Shown here: one piece after another, positions 40,975 to 50,148 of the stretch
How positions within the stretch are numbered: the stretch's first letter is position 1
How the letters are laid out: each line of letters begins with the position of its first letter
NCBI RefSeq assembly: GCF_002744735.1
Contig: NZ_KZ319339.1
Coordinates: forward strand, 1,054,001 to 1,118,000
Direction of reading: 5' to 3'
Length of the DNA: 64,000 nucleotides
Origin: Marinobacter guineae
Lineage (GTDB): Bacteria > Pseudomonadota > Gammaproteobacteria > Pseudomonadales > Oleiphilaceae
Notes under the pieces: model-generated
The model's database searches: none
What the model saw: only the letters and a program-made list of their open reading frames with translations
What the model was told of the DNA's origin: nothing
Translations under genes and position numbers: made by a program

Positions 40975-42081
40975 ATGCACACATTCCGTTTCAGGTTTTG
41001 GCCACTGTGCGCTGCCTTGGTATTAGCGTTGGCCGGATGCTCTGACGACCAGAATGCCAACAATGGGGAGTCCACCGCCAAAAGCCCGGAGGCGCCCGAA
41101 TACCCGGTTACCTGGCGCTTTGCCCTGGAGGAGATTGAGGGCAGTGTGCAGCATGCCTATGCAGAGGCCCTGAAAGAGCGAATTGAGGAACGTTCCGACG
41201 GCAGAATCCTGATAGACGTCTTTCCCTACGGCTCTCTGGGGACTTCAACCCAGCTCACCGAGCTGGTCCGGAATGGTTCGGTAAACCTCGCTTTCGCCTC
41301 ACCTGGACACCTGGCCGACAAGGTCCCGGAAGTGGGCATTTTCACCCTGCACTTTGTTCTGCCCGAGGACACCAGCGTCACCCGGCAATTGCTGGCGAGC
41401 CCGGAACTGATCACCCTTTTCGAACAACCCTATGCAAGCCAGAACATGAAGTTGCTGGCGTTCGTTCCGGAGGGCTGGATGGCCTGGACGGCGGATAAGG
41501 CTCTGCGCACACCGGAAGATTTCCAGGGATTCCGGATCCGTACCATGACCTCCGATATAGCCGAGGAGGCCTATCGCGCTTACGGTGCCGAACCCAGCCA
41601 GATTCCCTACTCGCAGGTATACAGTGATCTCCAGTTGCAGAAAATTGATGGCCAGAGCAATCCTGTTTTTGCCATTGAGGAAATGGATTTCTATGAGGTC
41701 CAGAGTACCCTCACCGTTGCCCGGCCAGCGCAGTTTGTCTCATCGGTTATCTCCAATCTTGAGTGGTACAACAGTTTGCAGGAGAACCAGCAGCAGTGGC
41801 TCGATAACGCCCTCAAAGATGTCGCCGAGATCGCCTGGGAAACCCAGGAAGAGCTCAACCAGACGCGACTTCAGAAAATGCTCGAAGAGGCCCAGTTAAG
41901 CGTGGTGCGTCTGACTGATGCGGAGCGGGAGGTTTTTCGTGAAGCCAGCATGCCGGTTCGGGATATTTATCTGGAACGCACCGGAGAAAGCGGACAGCAG
42001 ATCATGGGAACGCTGCTTCAGCTGATCAAGACGCTGGAGGCCAAAAACCAGGAATCAGCGGATTCCGGCAACGGGGGCTGA
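40975..42081 (+). CDS. TRAP-type DctP substrate-binding lipoprotein
   Basis: The frame runs far upstream, but a signal sequence starts at the ATG at 40975: MHTFRFRFWPLCAALVLALAGC, with the lipobox Cys22. The 368-residue product has the DctP features YPVTWRFALEEIEGSVQHAYA, IDVFPYGSLGTSTQLTELV, and the DFQGFRIRTM hinge. No TRAP permease is nearby, so it must serve a distant permease or act in sensing. It overlaps the convergent MscS-type gene by 27 bp. Confidence 0.87.
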   Translation: MHTFRFRFWPLCAALVLALAGCSDDQNANNGESTAKSPEAPEYPVTWRFALEEIEGSVQHAYAEALKERIEERSDGRILIDVFPYGSLGTSTQLTELVRNGSVNLAFASPGHLADKVPEVGIFTLHFVLPEDTSVTRQLLASPELITLFEQPYASQNMKLLAFVPEGWMAWTADKALRTPEDFQGFRIRTMTSDIAEEAYRAYGAEPSQIPYSQVYSDLQLQKIDGQSNPVFAIEEMDFYEVQSTLTVARPAQFVSSVISNLEWYNSLQENQQQWLDNALKDVAEIAWETQEELNQTRLQKMLEEAQLSVVRLTDAEREVFREASMPVRDIYLERTGESGQQIMGTLLQLIKTLEAKNQESADSGNGG

Positions 42082-42858
42082 GACAAAGCGGATGCCTTCG
42101 ACTGACAGCGCACTTGCCCCGCGTGCCGTCAACTCGGATATAAAGTGGAACTGGTCTTTAAGCTCAACCGGATAAGCCTTCAAGCGGTAGCACATGCCCC
42201 AGGGATTATTGGAAACCACAACCAACACTGGCCGGAACGTCCGGGTTTGGGGGCAGGTGAAGGCCACATCCCGTAGCAGACTCATAACCCTGCTGACATC
42301 ATGATGGGGCTCAAGGTTGAATTCGGCCACACACATCAGGTTGTCTGTGCCATCGTTGCCATTGGCAATCAGGGAATTCCAGAGTTTGCTGTGGGGAATC
42401 ACCACCACGGTATCATCAGGCGTAACGATCTCGGCAGCCCTGGTGCCAATGGAACGCACTTCCCCGTACTGGCCGTCCACTTCTATCCAGTCACCCGGGC
42501 GATACGGCATCTCGTAGAGCGTAACGACGCCGGCAATCAGACTGTTTGCATAATCCTTGAAGGCAAAGCCCAGGGCCAGGGCCAGCGCACCAAAAATGGC
42601 AATCATGTTTTCGAAGGAGGGGTCCACGAGTATCGGAACCACCACAATGATGGTCACCACGATGATGACCAGCCGCAGCAGCGGAACCGATGCCAGGACG
42701 TAGAATCGGGGTTTGCCGCCCAGCTTTCCTGCGATTTTAGGTAGCAGCTTCTGAATGACGATGGTCAGCGCCGTTCCAATAAGCACCACGACCAGTGCCT
42801 CCAGCAACGCCACGGAAGTAATTGCCGAAAACGCTTCCTTGATTCCGAGATCACTCAT
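42055..42858 (-). CDS. Small-conductance mechanosensitive channel (MscS family)
   Basis: A 267-residue protein with three N-terminal helices. The pore helix GALALALGFAFKDYANSLIAGVV and the beta domain (RPGDWIEVDGQYGEVRSIGTRAAEIVTPDDTVVVIPHSKLWNS region) are clear. Length fits minimal MscS. It opens under membrane tension. The upstream gene, 10 bp away on the same strand, encodes an unknown protein that may be co-expressed with it. Confidence 0.92.
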   Translation of the reverse strand: MSDLGIKEAFSAITSVALLEALVVVLIGTALTIVIQKLLPKIAGKLGGKPRFYVLASVPLLRLVIIVVTIIVVVPILVDPSFENMIAIFGALALALGFAFKDYANSLIAGVVTLYEMPYRPGDWIEVDGQYGEVRSIGTRAAEIVTPDDTVVVIPHSKLWNSLIANGNDGTDNLMCVAEFNLEPHHDVSRVMSLLRDVAFTCPQTRTFRPVLVVVSNNPWGMCYRLKAYPVELKDQFHFISELTARGASALSVEGIRFVSAPVAGIR

Positions 42859-42868
42859 TATCCATCTC

Positions 42869-44146
42869 CTACAGCATGTCTACAGGAAAGCCCCAACTGT
42901 CCAGGTGTCGCCGGATGGAGGGGTAGCCGAGTGCCGTGACCATCCAGCCTTCGCCGGCCGCCTGCTGCTCAATCAGTTCGGAGCGCGCCAGCCGGGCCAG
43001 AATGAAGCTCAGCTCACCCTCCGGAATGCCCGTTACCAGAGCAAGGCTCGATGCATTCAGTCCGTCATGCAGCAGCAGCGCGTGCAAAACCAGCCCGATG
43101 TTGTCGCCCTGGGTCTGGGGTACGATGGGCAGACCCAGCTGATCAAACGGAACAACCCAGAACCGCGTGACCTTGGTGCTTTCAGCCACCCCCTGCCCGG
43201 GGTCCTCCGATTGGGCCTCCTCTTCGGGGCGGGCCCTGAGTGAGCGTTGCCAGATTGCCAGCGCAACGCCCGGATTACCTCTGGCTGCGGAGGCAAGATC
43301 CCGGAGGTATCTGCTGTGTTTACGTTTTTTACCCTCCCCCTGCTCAGCCATCGGCAACACATAGTGACCATCATCAGTCATCCGTACGATGACTGTCCGC
43401 TGACCCGCCTGCGATGCATGGAACTCAAACCAGGCACCAATTCCTGCAGCGTCCAGCGGCTCAGGGGTCAACGGGGCAAAATGGACATCCTGGAAATAGG
43501 CGGACCAGAACTGCCAGCACCAACTGGAACAACCGATAACTCCTGGCCCGAGGCCGCCAGCGGCAACCCGCCTCAGCAGCTCCCGGATCAATGCCAGACC
43601 CGACAAGTGGCGAAGCCAGAAATCCGCCAGTTCGGGAATAACCCAGGGAGTGGAAAGATCCTGCCGGCCCCACCATTCACGGGCGCCCTGGTCGTCCACC
43701 AGAAGGTTCTCCGGGGGCACTATCACAGACCATGGCCCGTGCACCCCAATTTTCGCCGGCTCAAGTTCCGGGAAAAACCCAAGAGCCGAACGAATGCCCG
43801 AAAACGGGGCCGCCACGAGGAACGTCACATTCTGGTAGGCATTGCCATCCGAGCGAGCATCCTCCAGCGACCTCAACAGCGCGCCTGCCAGTTTGGGGTA
43901 GTCCGGCTGCGGAGCCAGGGTTTGCAGTTTCGATCTGGATAATTCCGGCAGGCTATCGAGGCTTTCAAACGCCCCTGCTTCCGGCGCAACGCCCGCACGG
44001 ATTTGTGCCAGCGCGTGGCGAAAAGCATCTTTCAGGGACCGCCTGACGGACGTTTCGGGCGCTTTCCACTGATCAAAAGGGATGAGTGCTCCCGGCAGAC
44101 AGGGGCAGTCAGTCTTTTCAACCGGTTCTTCCGTCAATCCTGTCAC
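42869..44146 (-). CDS. Unknown 425-residue protein with C-terminal winged-helix-like region
   Basis: I do not recognise this protein. It is soluble and Trp-rich in the middle (REWWGRQDLSTPWVIPELADFW, GVIGCSSWCWQFW). A region GNPGVALAIWQRSL resembles the part that follows the ATPase core in some AAA-type regulators, but no Walker A motif is visible. The last 75 residues (SSLALVTGIPEGELSFILARLARSELIEQ) look like a winged helix. It ends 10 bp before the MscS gene, so the two are probably co-transcribed. It could be a degenerate ATPase that senses or controls the channel; this is speculative. Confidence 0.7.
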   Translation of the reverse strand: MTGLTEEPVEKTDCPCLPGALIPFDQWKAPETSVRRSLKDAFRHALAQIRAGVAPEAGAFESLDSLPELSRSKLQTLAPQPDYPKLAGALLRSLEDARSDGNAYQNVTFLVAAPFSGIRSALGFFPELEPAKIGVHGPWSVIVPPENLLVDDQGAREWWGRQDLSTPWVIPELADFWLRHLSGLALIRELLRRVAAGGLGPGVIGCSSWCWQFWSAYFQDVHFAPLTPEPLDAAGIGAWFEFHASQAGQRTVIVRMTDDGHYVLPMAEQGEGKKRKHSRYLRDLASAARGNPGVALAIWQRSLRARPEEEAQSEDPGQGVAESTKVTRFWVVPFDQLGLPIVPQTQGDNIGLVLHALLLHDGLNASSLALVTGIPEGELSFILARLARSELIEQQAAGEGWMVTALGYPSIRRHLDSWGFPVDML

Positions 44147-44170
44147 TCCTTCAGACCATCAACCGGCCGG

Positions 44171-45010
44171 CTATTCAGGCACCAGCCATTCCACGCTATG
44201 GGATAGATTCAGAGCATCCGGCCCGGCAACGCCATTGATCATTTCCGACAACCGGACATCGAATCCCCAGGGCGGATTTACCACCAGCATCCCGGAGCCT
44301 GTCATACCTCGCTCCGGTGGCGTTCGCAGGTGCGCCTCACTGCACAGCACCTTAGGGACAGCGGTCGCCCTGACAGCGTCTTTCAGCTGCCCCTGAAGGC
44401 CACTGGTCAATATCGGATACCAGACAAGATAGACCCCATGCCGACATTTTTGCCAGGCTTTTCCCAGAGTTTCAGCAACATCCAGGTAATCGGACTTGAC
44501 CTCGTAGGATGGATCAATCAGTGCCAGCAGGCGAGGCTGCTTCGGGGGCAACTGCCTGAGCAAACCAGCCAGGCCATCCTGCCTTAGCACATGAACCCGG
44601 CCAGCAGAAGCCCAGTCCGCCAACTGTTCACCTTCAGAGGGATGGAGCTCAAACAGGGTCAGATCATCCTCGGCCCGGAGAAAATGCTTGAACCAGGCAG
44701 GTGACCCAGGATAAACCGTCAGTTCCCCGCTTCCGGCATTGAACCGTGCCAAAACATCCAGCACCTGGCGCCAATCCTCCGATCGCAGCTGCTCGCGGGC
44801 CCTCCAGAGCTTCTGGATACCGTTGTCCGCTTCGCCCGTTTTCCGGGCTCTTTCACTGCGCAAGTCATAGATGGCACTGCCGGCATGGGTATCAAAGCAG
44901 GCAATGCCGGATTTTTTTGCCTGCATCATTGCCAGAGCCAGCGTCAGCGCCGCATGTTTCTGAACATCGGCAAAATTTCCGGCGTGGAAGGCGTGTAGAT
45001 AACTCAACAT
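44171..45010 (-). CDS. rlmJ: 23S rRNA m6A2030 methyltransferase
   Basis: A 279-residue enzyme; the ATG at 45010 gives the canonical MLSYLHAFHAGNFADVQKH start, nine codons inside the open frame. The catalytic motif is DPSYE in place of the more common DPPYE. The N-terminal AGNFADVLKH-type and C-terminal SGMLVVNPPWGFD segments fit RlmJ/YhiR. It methylates A2030 in 23S rRNA. Confidence 0.93.
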   Translation of the reverse strand: MLSYLHAFHAGNFADVQKHAALTLALAMMQAKKSGIACFDTHAGSAIYDLRSERARKTGEADNGIQKLWRAREQLRSEDWRQVLDVLARFNAGSGELTVYPGSPAWFKHFLRAEDDLTLFELHPSEGEQLADWASAGRVHVLRQDGLAGLLRQLPPKQPRLLALIDPSYEVKSDYLDVAETLGKAWQKCRHGVYLVWYPILTSGLQGQLKDAVRATAVPKVLCSEAHLRTPPERGMTGSGMLVVNPPWGFDVRLSEMINGVAGPDALNLSHSVEWLVPE

Positions 45011-45141
45011 AGTGGGGCTCCATCCTAACGAAGCCATTAAGCCCGATCACGGCCGAACAGAGCAAGAGGCTCTCCGACAGAAAAACCAAATCAAGACCGG
45101 AATCTTCCTTGCCATCCTCGCGCCAACACCCCATAATTCTC

Positions 45142-45166
45142 AAACGAGAATGCATACTATTTAGAT
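45142..45166 (+). promoter_or_regulatory. Putative Fur box
   Basis: AAACGAGAATGCATACTATTTAGAT is AT-rich with a GAGAAT/ATACT imperfect inverted core resembling Fur sites. It lies 27-51 bp before the GTG start of the imelysin operon, a type that is iron-repressed in Pseudomonas. The match to the consensus is partial (about 10 of 19). Confidence 0.45.
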
Positions 45167-45192
45167 CAAGATTCCCATAAAAGGAGAATACC

Positions 45193-46488
45193 GTGTCATC
45201 CACCTTTCGCCCGGCCCCGCTGGTACTGATTGTTGCCGCCGCGCTCACCGCTGGCTGCGCCAACTCCCCTTGGTCCGCAGACAGGTCCGAACACGCCACC
45301 AGGGCGTCTGTTGTTGCGCATTATGCTGATCTTGCCTATGCGAACTACGAGGACGCCCTGCTCACTGCCCGAGCCCTGGACGAAGCCACTGATCGTTTGA
45401 TTGCCAGCCCGACCGAAGCAAATCTGATAGTCGCCAAGGAAGCCTGGCTCGCCGCCCGGATTCCCTATCAGCAAACCGAAGTATTCCGTTTTGGCAACGC
45501 GATCGTGGACGACTGGGAAGGCCAACTGAATGCGTGGCCGCTGGATGAAGGCCTGATCGACTACGTTCAAGCCGACGATTACCAGCACGAGCTCGGCAAT
45601 GCCGGGGCAACTGCGAACATCATAGGCAGCAGCAAGGTCAACGTCGGTGGAGAAACCCTGAATGTCGAAACGCTGACACCGGAACTGCTGGCCGGCCTGA
45701 ACGAAGTCGGTGGCTCCGAGGCCAATGTGGCAACCGGCTATCACGCGGTTGAGTTCCTGCTGTGGGGCCAGGACCTGCATGGCTTTGACAACGGCGCAGG
45801 GGAGCGCCCGGTAACGGATTATGCTACCGGCGCCGATTGCACCAACGGCAACTGCGGGCGTCGCGGTGAATACCTCGATGCGGTGACCGATCTCCTGGTT
45901 TCCGATCTGGAATGGATGGTGGCTCAGTGGGCGCCGGGCAGCAGTGACAACTATCGCGCCCAACTGATATCCGCGGACGCCAACGAAGGGGTGCAGAAAA
46001 TGCTGTTCGGCATGGGCTCCCTGTCACTGGGCGAACTGGCCGGTGAGCGCATGAAAGTGGCTCTGGAAGCCAACTCTTACGAAGACGAGCACGACTGCTT
46101 CAGCGACAACACCCACAATTCTCACTTCTACAATGGTCAGGGCATCCAGAATGTGTACACCGGCACCTACCGCCGTGTGGATGGCAGCCTGGTGACTGGC
46201 CCCTCCCTCTCCGATCTGGTTGAACAGACCAACCCGGAACTGGATGCTCGCCTCAATGCCCAACTGGACGCTTCCATGACAACCCTGGGCGCGATGAAGA
46301 GCCAAGCCGAGAATAGCCAGAACCCGGTGCCCTTCGACATGATGATCGCCCCGGGCAACTCGGCAGGCGCAAGGGTTGTCAATAACGCCATTATTGCCCT
46401 GGTTGAGCAGACCGGCTCGATTGAGCAGGCAGCCCGCGAACTGGGTATCGAAGCGCTATCTCCGGATGACGCCGGCCACGCGTTCTGA
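45193..46488 (+). CDS. Imelysin-family lipoprotein (IrpA/IcmP-like)
   Basis: A 431-residue lipoprotein starting at GTG with AAGGAG 6 nt upstream; lipobox LTAGC (Cys22). The imelysin fold is marked by WLAARIPYQQTEVFRF and the GYHAVEFLLWGQDL motif (GxHxxE). It is longer than simple imelysins and has two helical halves. In P. aeruginosa the like-organised PA4370-PA4373 locus is iron-regulated. It probably acts in periplasmic iron or haem capture with the di-heme protein encoded next. Confidence 0.9.
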   Translation: MSSTFRPAPLVLIVAAALTAGCANSPWSADRSEHATRASVVAHYADLAYANYEDALLTARALDEATDRLIASPTEANLIVAKEAWLAARIPYQQTEVFRFGNAIVDDWEGQLNAWPLDEGLIDYVQADDYQHELGNAGATANIIGSSKVNVGGETLNVETLTPELLAGLNEVGGSEANVATGYHAVEFLLWGQDLHGFDNGAGERPVTDYATGADCTNGNCGRRGEYLDAVTDLLVSDLEWMVAQWAPGSSDNYRAQLISADANEGVQKMLFGMGSLSLGELAGERMKVALEANSYEDEHDCFSDNTHNSHFYNGQGIQNVYTGTYRRVDGSLVTGPSLSDLVEQTNPELDARLNAQLDASMTTLGAMKSQAENSQNPVPFDMMIAPGNSAGARVVNNAIIALVEQTGSIEQAARELGIEALSPDDAGHAF

Positions 46489-46490
46489 TC

Positions 46491-47897
46491 ATGATGAAAT
46501 TGATTGTCCTTATGGGTGCCCTGGCGCTCGCCAGCGCACCCGCCTTTGCTCAGACTCACGCGGGCTACCCCCTTCAGACAACCCCGGCGACCGGGGGAGA
46601 AGGTACAGTGCGGCAGGCTGATACCAATGCCTATTCCCTGCCCCAGGGCAACCTGTCCATGACCAAGCGTCTCGACTTCAGCGTGGGCAACAGCTTCTTC
46701 CGTAACCCCTGGGTAGAAGCACCGGCCAGCACCGATGCCAGGGACGGTCTCGGCCCCCTGTTTAACACCAACTCCTGTCAGGGCTGCCATATCAAGGATG
46801 GCCGCGGACACCCGCCTGGCGTGGATCAGCCGCCGGTCTCCCTGTTCCTGCGACTGGCGGTCCCTGCCGATCCTGAAAAAGATGCGGATATCCTCCGTAC
46901 CCATGGCTTCAAGCCTGCCCCGGTGTATGGGAGTCAGTTACAGACAGCCGCCCTGCCGGCGGCCAGGCCGGAAGCCGATCTCGTCATCGAATGGGAGCCC
47001 GTCACCAAAACCCTCGCAGATGGCACAAAAGTGGAGTTGCAAGACCCGGTTTACCGGATTGATAACCCCAACTATGGCCCCCTGCCCGACGACCTCCTCG
47101 TTTCCCCGAGGGTGGCACCCCAGATGATTGGCATGGGCCTGCTGGAAGCGATCCCCGTCGACAACCTCAAGGCACTCTCTGACCCTGACGACCGCGACGG
47201 CGATGGTATCTCCGGCAAGCTCAACCAGGTCTGGGACCTGGCCAGCCAGCAAACCCTGCCTGGGCGATTCGGTTGGAAAGCCGCAGAGCCCGATGTTCAT
47301 CAACAAAGCATGGGCGCCTTCGCCGGCGATATGGGGCTGACGTCCTCAATAAAACCGACGACCGATTGCACCCCGAAGCAAGCGTGCGAGCGCTTTACCG
47401 AAGGTGGCTCCCCGGAAGTCAGCGACACGGTTGCGAGCTTCGTCACCTTCTATGCGAAGAGTCTCGCAGTGCCCGCCCGGCGTAACCTGGACTCGGAATC
47501 GGTTCAGCGGGGTGCCAGGCTGTTCAATGAAACCGGTTGCGCGGGCTGCCACACACCAAGGCACCACACCGGCAACGTGATTGATCGGCCTGACCTCAGC
47601 ACTCAGATTATCTGGCCCTATTCCGATCTGCTTCTGCACGACATGGGGCCAGCTCTTGCAGATGGCCGGGATGAATTTCTGGCCAGCGGCAGCGAATGGC
47701 GCACCCCGCCGCTCTGGGGAATCGGCCTGGCGCAGGTCGTCAATCCGCAGGCGGGTTTCCTTCATGACGGTCGCGCCCGGACGCTGGAAGAGGCGGTGCT
47801 CTGGCACGGTGGCGAGGCGCAGCCGGCGGTGGACCTCTACCGCCAGATGCATGCAGCCGACCGTCAGGCGCTCATCGACTTTCTGAATTCTCTTTGA
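46491..47897 (+). CDS. Di-heme oxidoreductase-like protein (DUF1111)
   Basis: A 468-residue secreted protein with a signal peptide ending AFAQ. Two c-type haem motifs are present, CQGCH (about 98) and CAGCH (about 350), typical of the DUF1111/COG3488 group related to di-haem peroxidases. It starts 2 bp after the imelysin stop. It may oxidise or reduce iron in the periplasm for uptake; the family has no settled reaction. Confidence 0.9.
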   Translation: MMKLIVLMGALALASAPAFAQTHAGYPLQTTPATGGEGTVRQADTNAYSLPQGNLSMTKRLDFSVGNSFFRNPWVEAPASTDARDGLGPLFNTNSCQGCHIKDGRGHPPGVDQPPVSLFLRLAVPADPEKDADILRTHGFKPAPVYGSQLQTAALPAARPEADLVIEWEPVTKTLADGTKVELQDPVYRIDNPNYGPLPDDLLVSPRVAPQMIGMGLLEAIPVDNLKALSDPDDRDGDGISGKLNQVWDLASQQTLPGRFGWKAAEPDVHQQSMGAFAGDMGLTSSIKPTTDCTPKQACERFTEGGSPEVSDTVASFVTFYAKSLAVPARRNLDSESVQRGARLFNETGCAGCHTPRHHTGNVIDRPDLSTQIIWPYSDLLLHDMGPALADGRDEFLASGSEWRTPPLWGIGLAQVVNPQAGFLHDGRARTLEEAVLWHGGEAQPAVDLYRQMHAADRQALIDFLNSL

Positions 47898-47917
47898 ACT
47901 CTCTTTGAGGAATTGCA

Positions 47918-48955
47918 ATGCATAAGCTGATGACCCTCGCGAACGCAGCGGCCCTGATTTTGCTGTCAGCCAGTGCCTATGCAGCAGATACTTCAGATTC
48001 CCCGGCAAGGAAACAGTGGCATCAATCCATCCAGGCGGGCTATCAAACGCTGGCGACAGAAGCCAACCGTTTCCACACCACAGCACACGACTACTGCAAG
48101 TCGCCCGGTCCGGATGCCCGGGCTGTGGCAGAGCAAGCCTGGATCGATGCATTCCTCGCCTGGCAGAAGGTCCGTTTTGTGGATTTTGGCCCGATCGAGA
48201 ATAACAACCTGGCCTGGCAATTCCAGTTCTGGCCCGATCCGAAAAACCTCATTGCCAGAAAAGCTGCCTTCCTGCTGGAATCGACGGAGCCCGTTTCGCC
48301 AGAGGTCATTGCCCGCTCTGGCGTTGCGGTCCAGGGCTTTCCGATGGCGGAGTACCTGCTATATGACGAGCCACTGAATGCCAGTGAAGACGCCCTTCCT
48401 GCCCCAAAAACCTGCGACCTGCTCAGTGCCGTCGCCAAACATATCGCTACCAACAGCAAACAGCTCAGCAATCAGTGGCAATCGTTCAGGAAACATTACC
48501 TGACTACGAATCCATACCGGGACACCACCATCCGCAGCGCCATGACTGCCCTGGAAATCCTGGAACAACGACGTCTGGCACAGCCAATGGGCATGAGGGG
48601 CAACGACAAACGCTCTGCCTACGCCGCTGATGCGTGGCGTAGCGGTACCAGCCTGATGACGACAGAGGCGACCCTTCAGGGACTCGGGCAGCACTTCCTC
48701 CCCGGCCTGACTCTGCTTCTGAAAAACAGCAACCGGCCTGAGCTGGCACAACGAATCGAACGGCAGTTCGACGAAGTTCTGGAGAACTTCCCCGGGCTGC
48801 ACTCGCCAATGGTAACTCTGCTGTCAGAGAGCGATGCGTTCAGCCGGCTCCAGAACTTCTATGTTGACGTCTCGCAACTCACCACCCTGGTAAACGACCA
48901 GGCTGCAGTAGAGCTCGGTGTCGTTCGCGGCTTCAACTCCAGTGATGGTGACTGA
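47918..48955 (+). CDS. Second imelysin-family protein
   Basis: A 345-residue exported protein (signal peptide ending AYAA near residue 23). It has WIDAFLAWQKVRFVDFGPI and a GFPMAEYLLYDEP motif in place of the GxHxxE motif, so the likely metal ligand differs from the first imelysin. It fits the PA4372-type member of this operon. It is presumably periplasmic, working with the di-haem protein. Confidence 0.87.
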   Translation: MHKLMTLANAAALILLSASAYAADTSDSPARKQWHQSIQAGYQTLATEANRFHTTAHDYCKSPGPDARAVAEQAWIDAFLAWQKVRFVDFGPIENNNLAWQFQFWPDPKNLIARKAAFLLESTEPVSPEVIARSGVAVQGFPMAEYLLYDEPLNASEDALPAPKTCDLLSAVAKHIATNSKQLSNQWQSFRKHYLTTNPYRDTTIRSAMTALEILEQRRLAQPMGMRGNDKRSAYAADAWRSGTSLMTTEATLQGLGQHFLPGLTLLLKNSNRPELAQRIERQFDEVLENFPGLHSPMVTLLSESDAFSRLQNFYVDVSQLTTLVNDQAAVELGVVRGFNSSDGD

Positions 48956-48969
48956 GGAGTGGCGGGACC

Positions 48970-50064
48970 ATGAACCTGAACCGACGACAGCTTCTGAAAA
49001 CCGGCCTTGCAGGTGGTCTGACAGCAACACTTACCAGCTGCAGCCTGCTCCCGAGAAAGACAGGCAGTTCGCCCGAGCACTTCACCGGGGCAATCGGTCT
49101 GCCCGATGGCGGTTTTGGCATCAGTTCGTTCGATCGCCAGGGCAAGCCCCTTTGGCAAACCCCGGTTGGAACTCGCTGCCACAGTGGCTGCAATCGACCA
49201 GGGGGCAACGAAGTACTGTTCTTTGAGCGCCGCCCCGGCTGGACTTTCCACGTTTTTGATCTGACCACCGGAACCCGAATCCATCAGGTCCAGGCGGCGC
49301 CTGGCGAACATTTTGTGGGACATGGCGTGTTTTCACCTGACGGACGCTGGCTCTATGCCACCGCCAGCCGTTATGAGCTGGGCGAGGGTATTGTTGTGGT
49401 CTACGATACGGAGCGCGGCTATCGGCGTGTCGATACCTTTGAGATGGCGGGCATTGGCCCCCACGAACTGACGTTACACCCGGATGGTGAGACTCTGGTG
49501 ATCGGCCTCGGTGGTATCCTGACGCATCCGGATTACGACCGCATCAAGCTCAACCTGGACACCATGGACCCGGCCCTGATCCTGATGAACCGTCACTCCG
49601 GCACAGTTGTCGGGCGTTTCACGCCAGATCACCAACAGCAAAGCGCCCGCCACGTGAGCGTTGACAGCGGGGGCCAGATCTACGTTGCTTACCAGTATCA
49701 GGGCCCGCTCCATGAGGCGCCTGCGCTTCTGGCGCGTCTGGAAGGCGGCAGGCTGCAGGAAATCCGGTTTGACAACGACACCCAGCTAGCTCTGGGCAAC
49801 TATATCGCCAGCGTGGTCGCCCACCCGGAGAACGACCTCGTTGCCGCCGCCTCCCCCGTCGGTGGCACGGCTGTGGTTTTCAGAGGCAGCACCGGCGAAC
49901 TCCTGGCCCGGGCATCCATCCCGGACTGCGCGGGTGTCCAGGCCCTCGCCGGTGGCGACTTCCTGATCTCTTCCGGGCTCGGCAAACTGGTTCAGCTGGG
50001 TGCAGAGAACCATGCCCGGGAAATTGCCACGCTCCCCGTCTATTGGGATCATCACCTGGTCTGA
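48970..50064 (+). CDS. DUF1513 protein, Tat-type lipoprotein
   Basis: A 364-residue protein with a twin-arginine N-terminus (NRRQLLKTGLAGG) and a lipobox-like LTSC (Cys24). The body is a beta-propeller-like DUF1513 domain with repeated strands (GHGVFSPDGRWLYATAS, PHELTLHPDG). The 15-bp gap to the imelysin gene indicates the same operon. Tat export suggests folding or cofactor loading in the cytoplasm. Function unknown. Confidence 0.88.
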   Translation: MNLNRRQLLKTGLAGGLTATLTSCSLLPRKTGSSPEHFTGAIGLPDGGFGISSFDRQGKPLWQTPVGTRCHSGCNRPGGNEVLFFERRPGWTFHVFDLTTGTRIHQVQAAPGEHFVGHGVFSPDGRWLYATASRYELGEGIVVVYDTERGYRRVDTFEMAGIGPHELTLHPDGETLVIGLGGILTHPDYDRIKLNLDTMDPALILMNRHSGTVVGRFTPDHQQQSARHVSVDSGGQIYVAYQYQGPLHEAPALLARLEGGRLQEIRFDNDTQLALGNYIASVVAHPENDLVAAASPVGGTAVVFRGSTGELLARASIPDCAGVQALAGGDFLISSGLGKLVQLGAENHAREIATLPVYWDHHLV

Positions 50065-50148
50065 TCCTCCTGGCAATCCGTAGTCCGGTATTAAGGACAG
50101 CCATGCGAACTGGTATCCTTGCCCGACATATTTCCGGAGGACGGTAGC

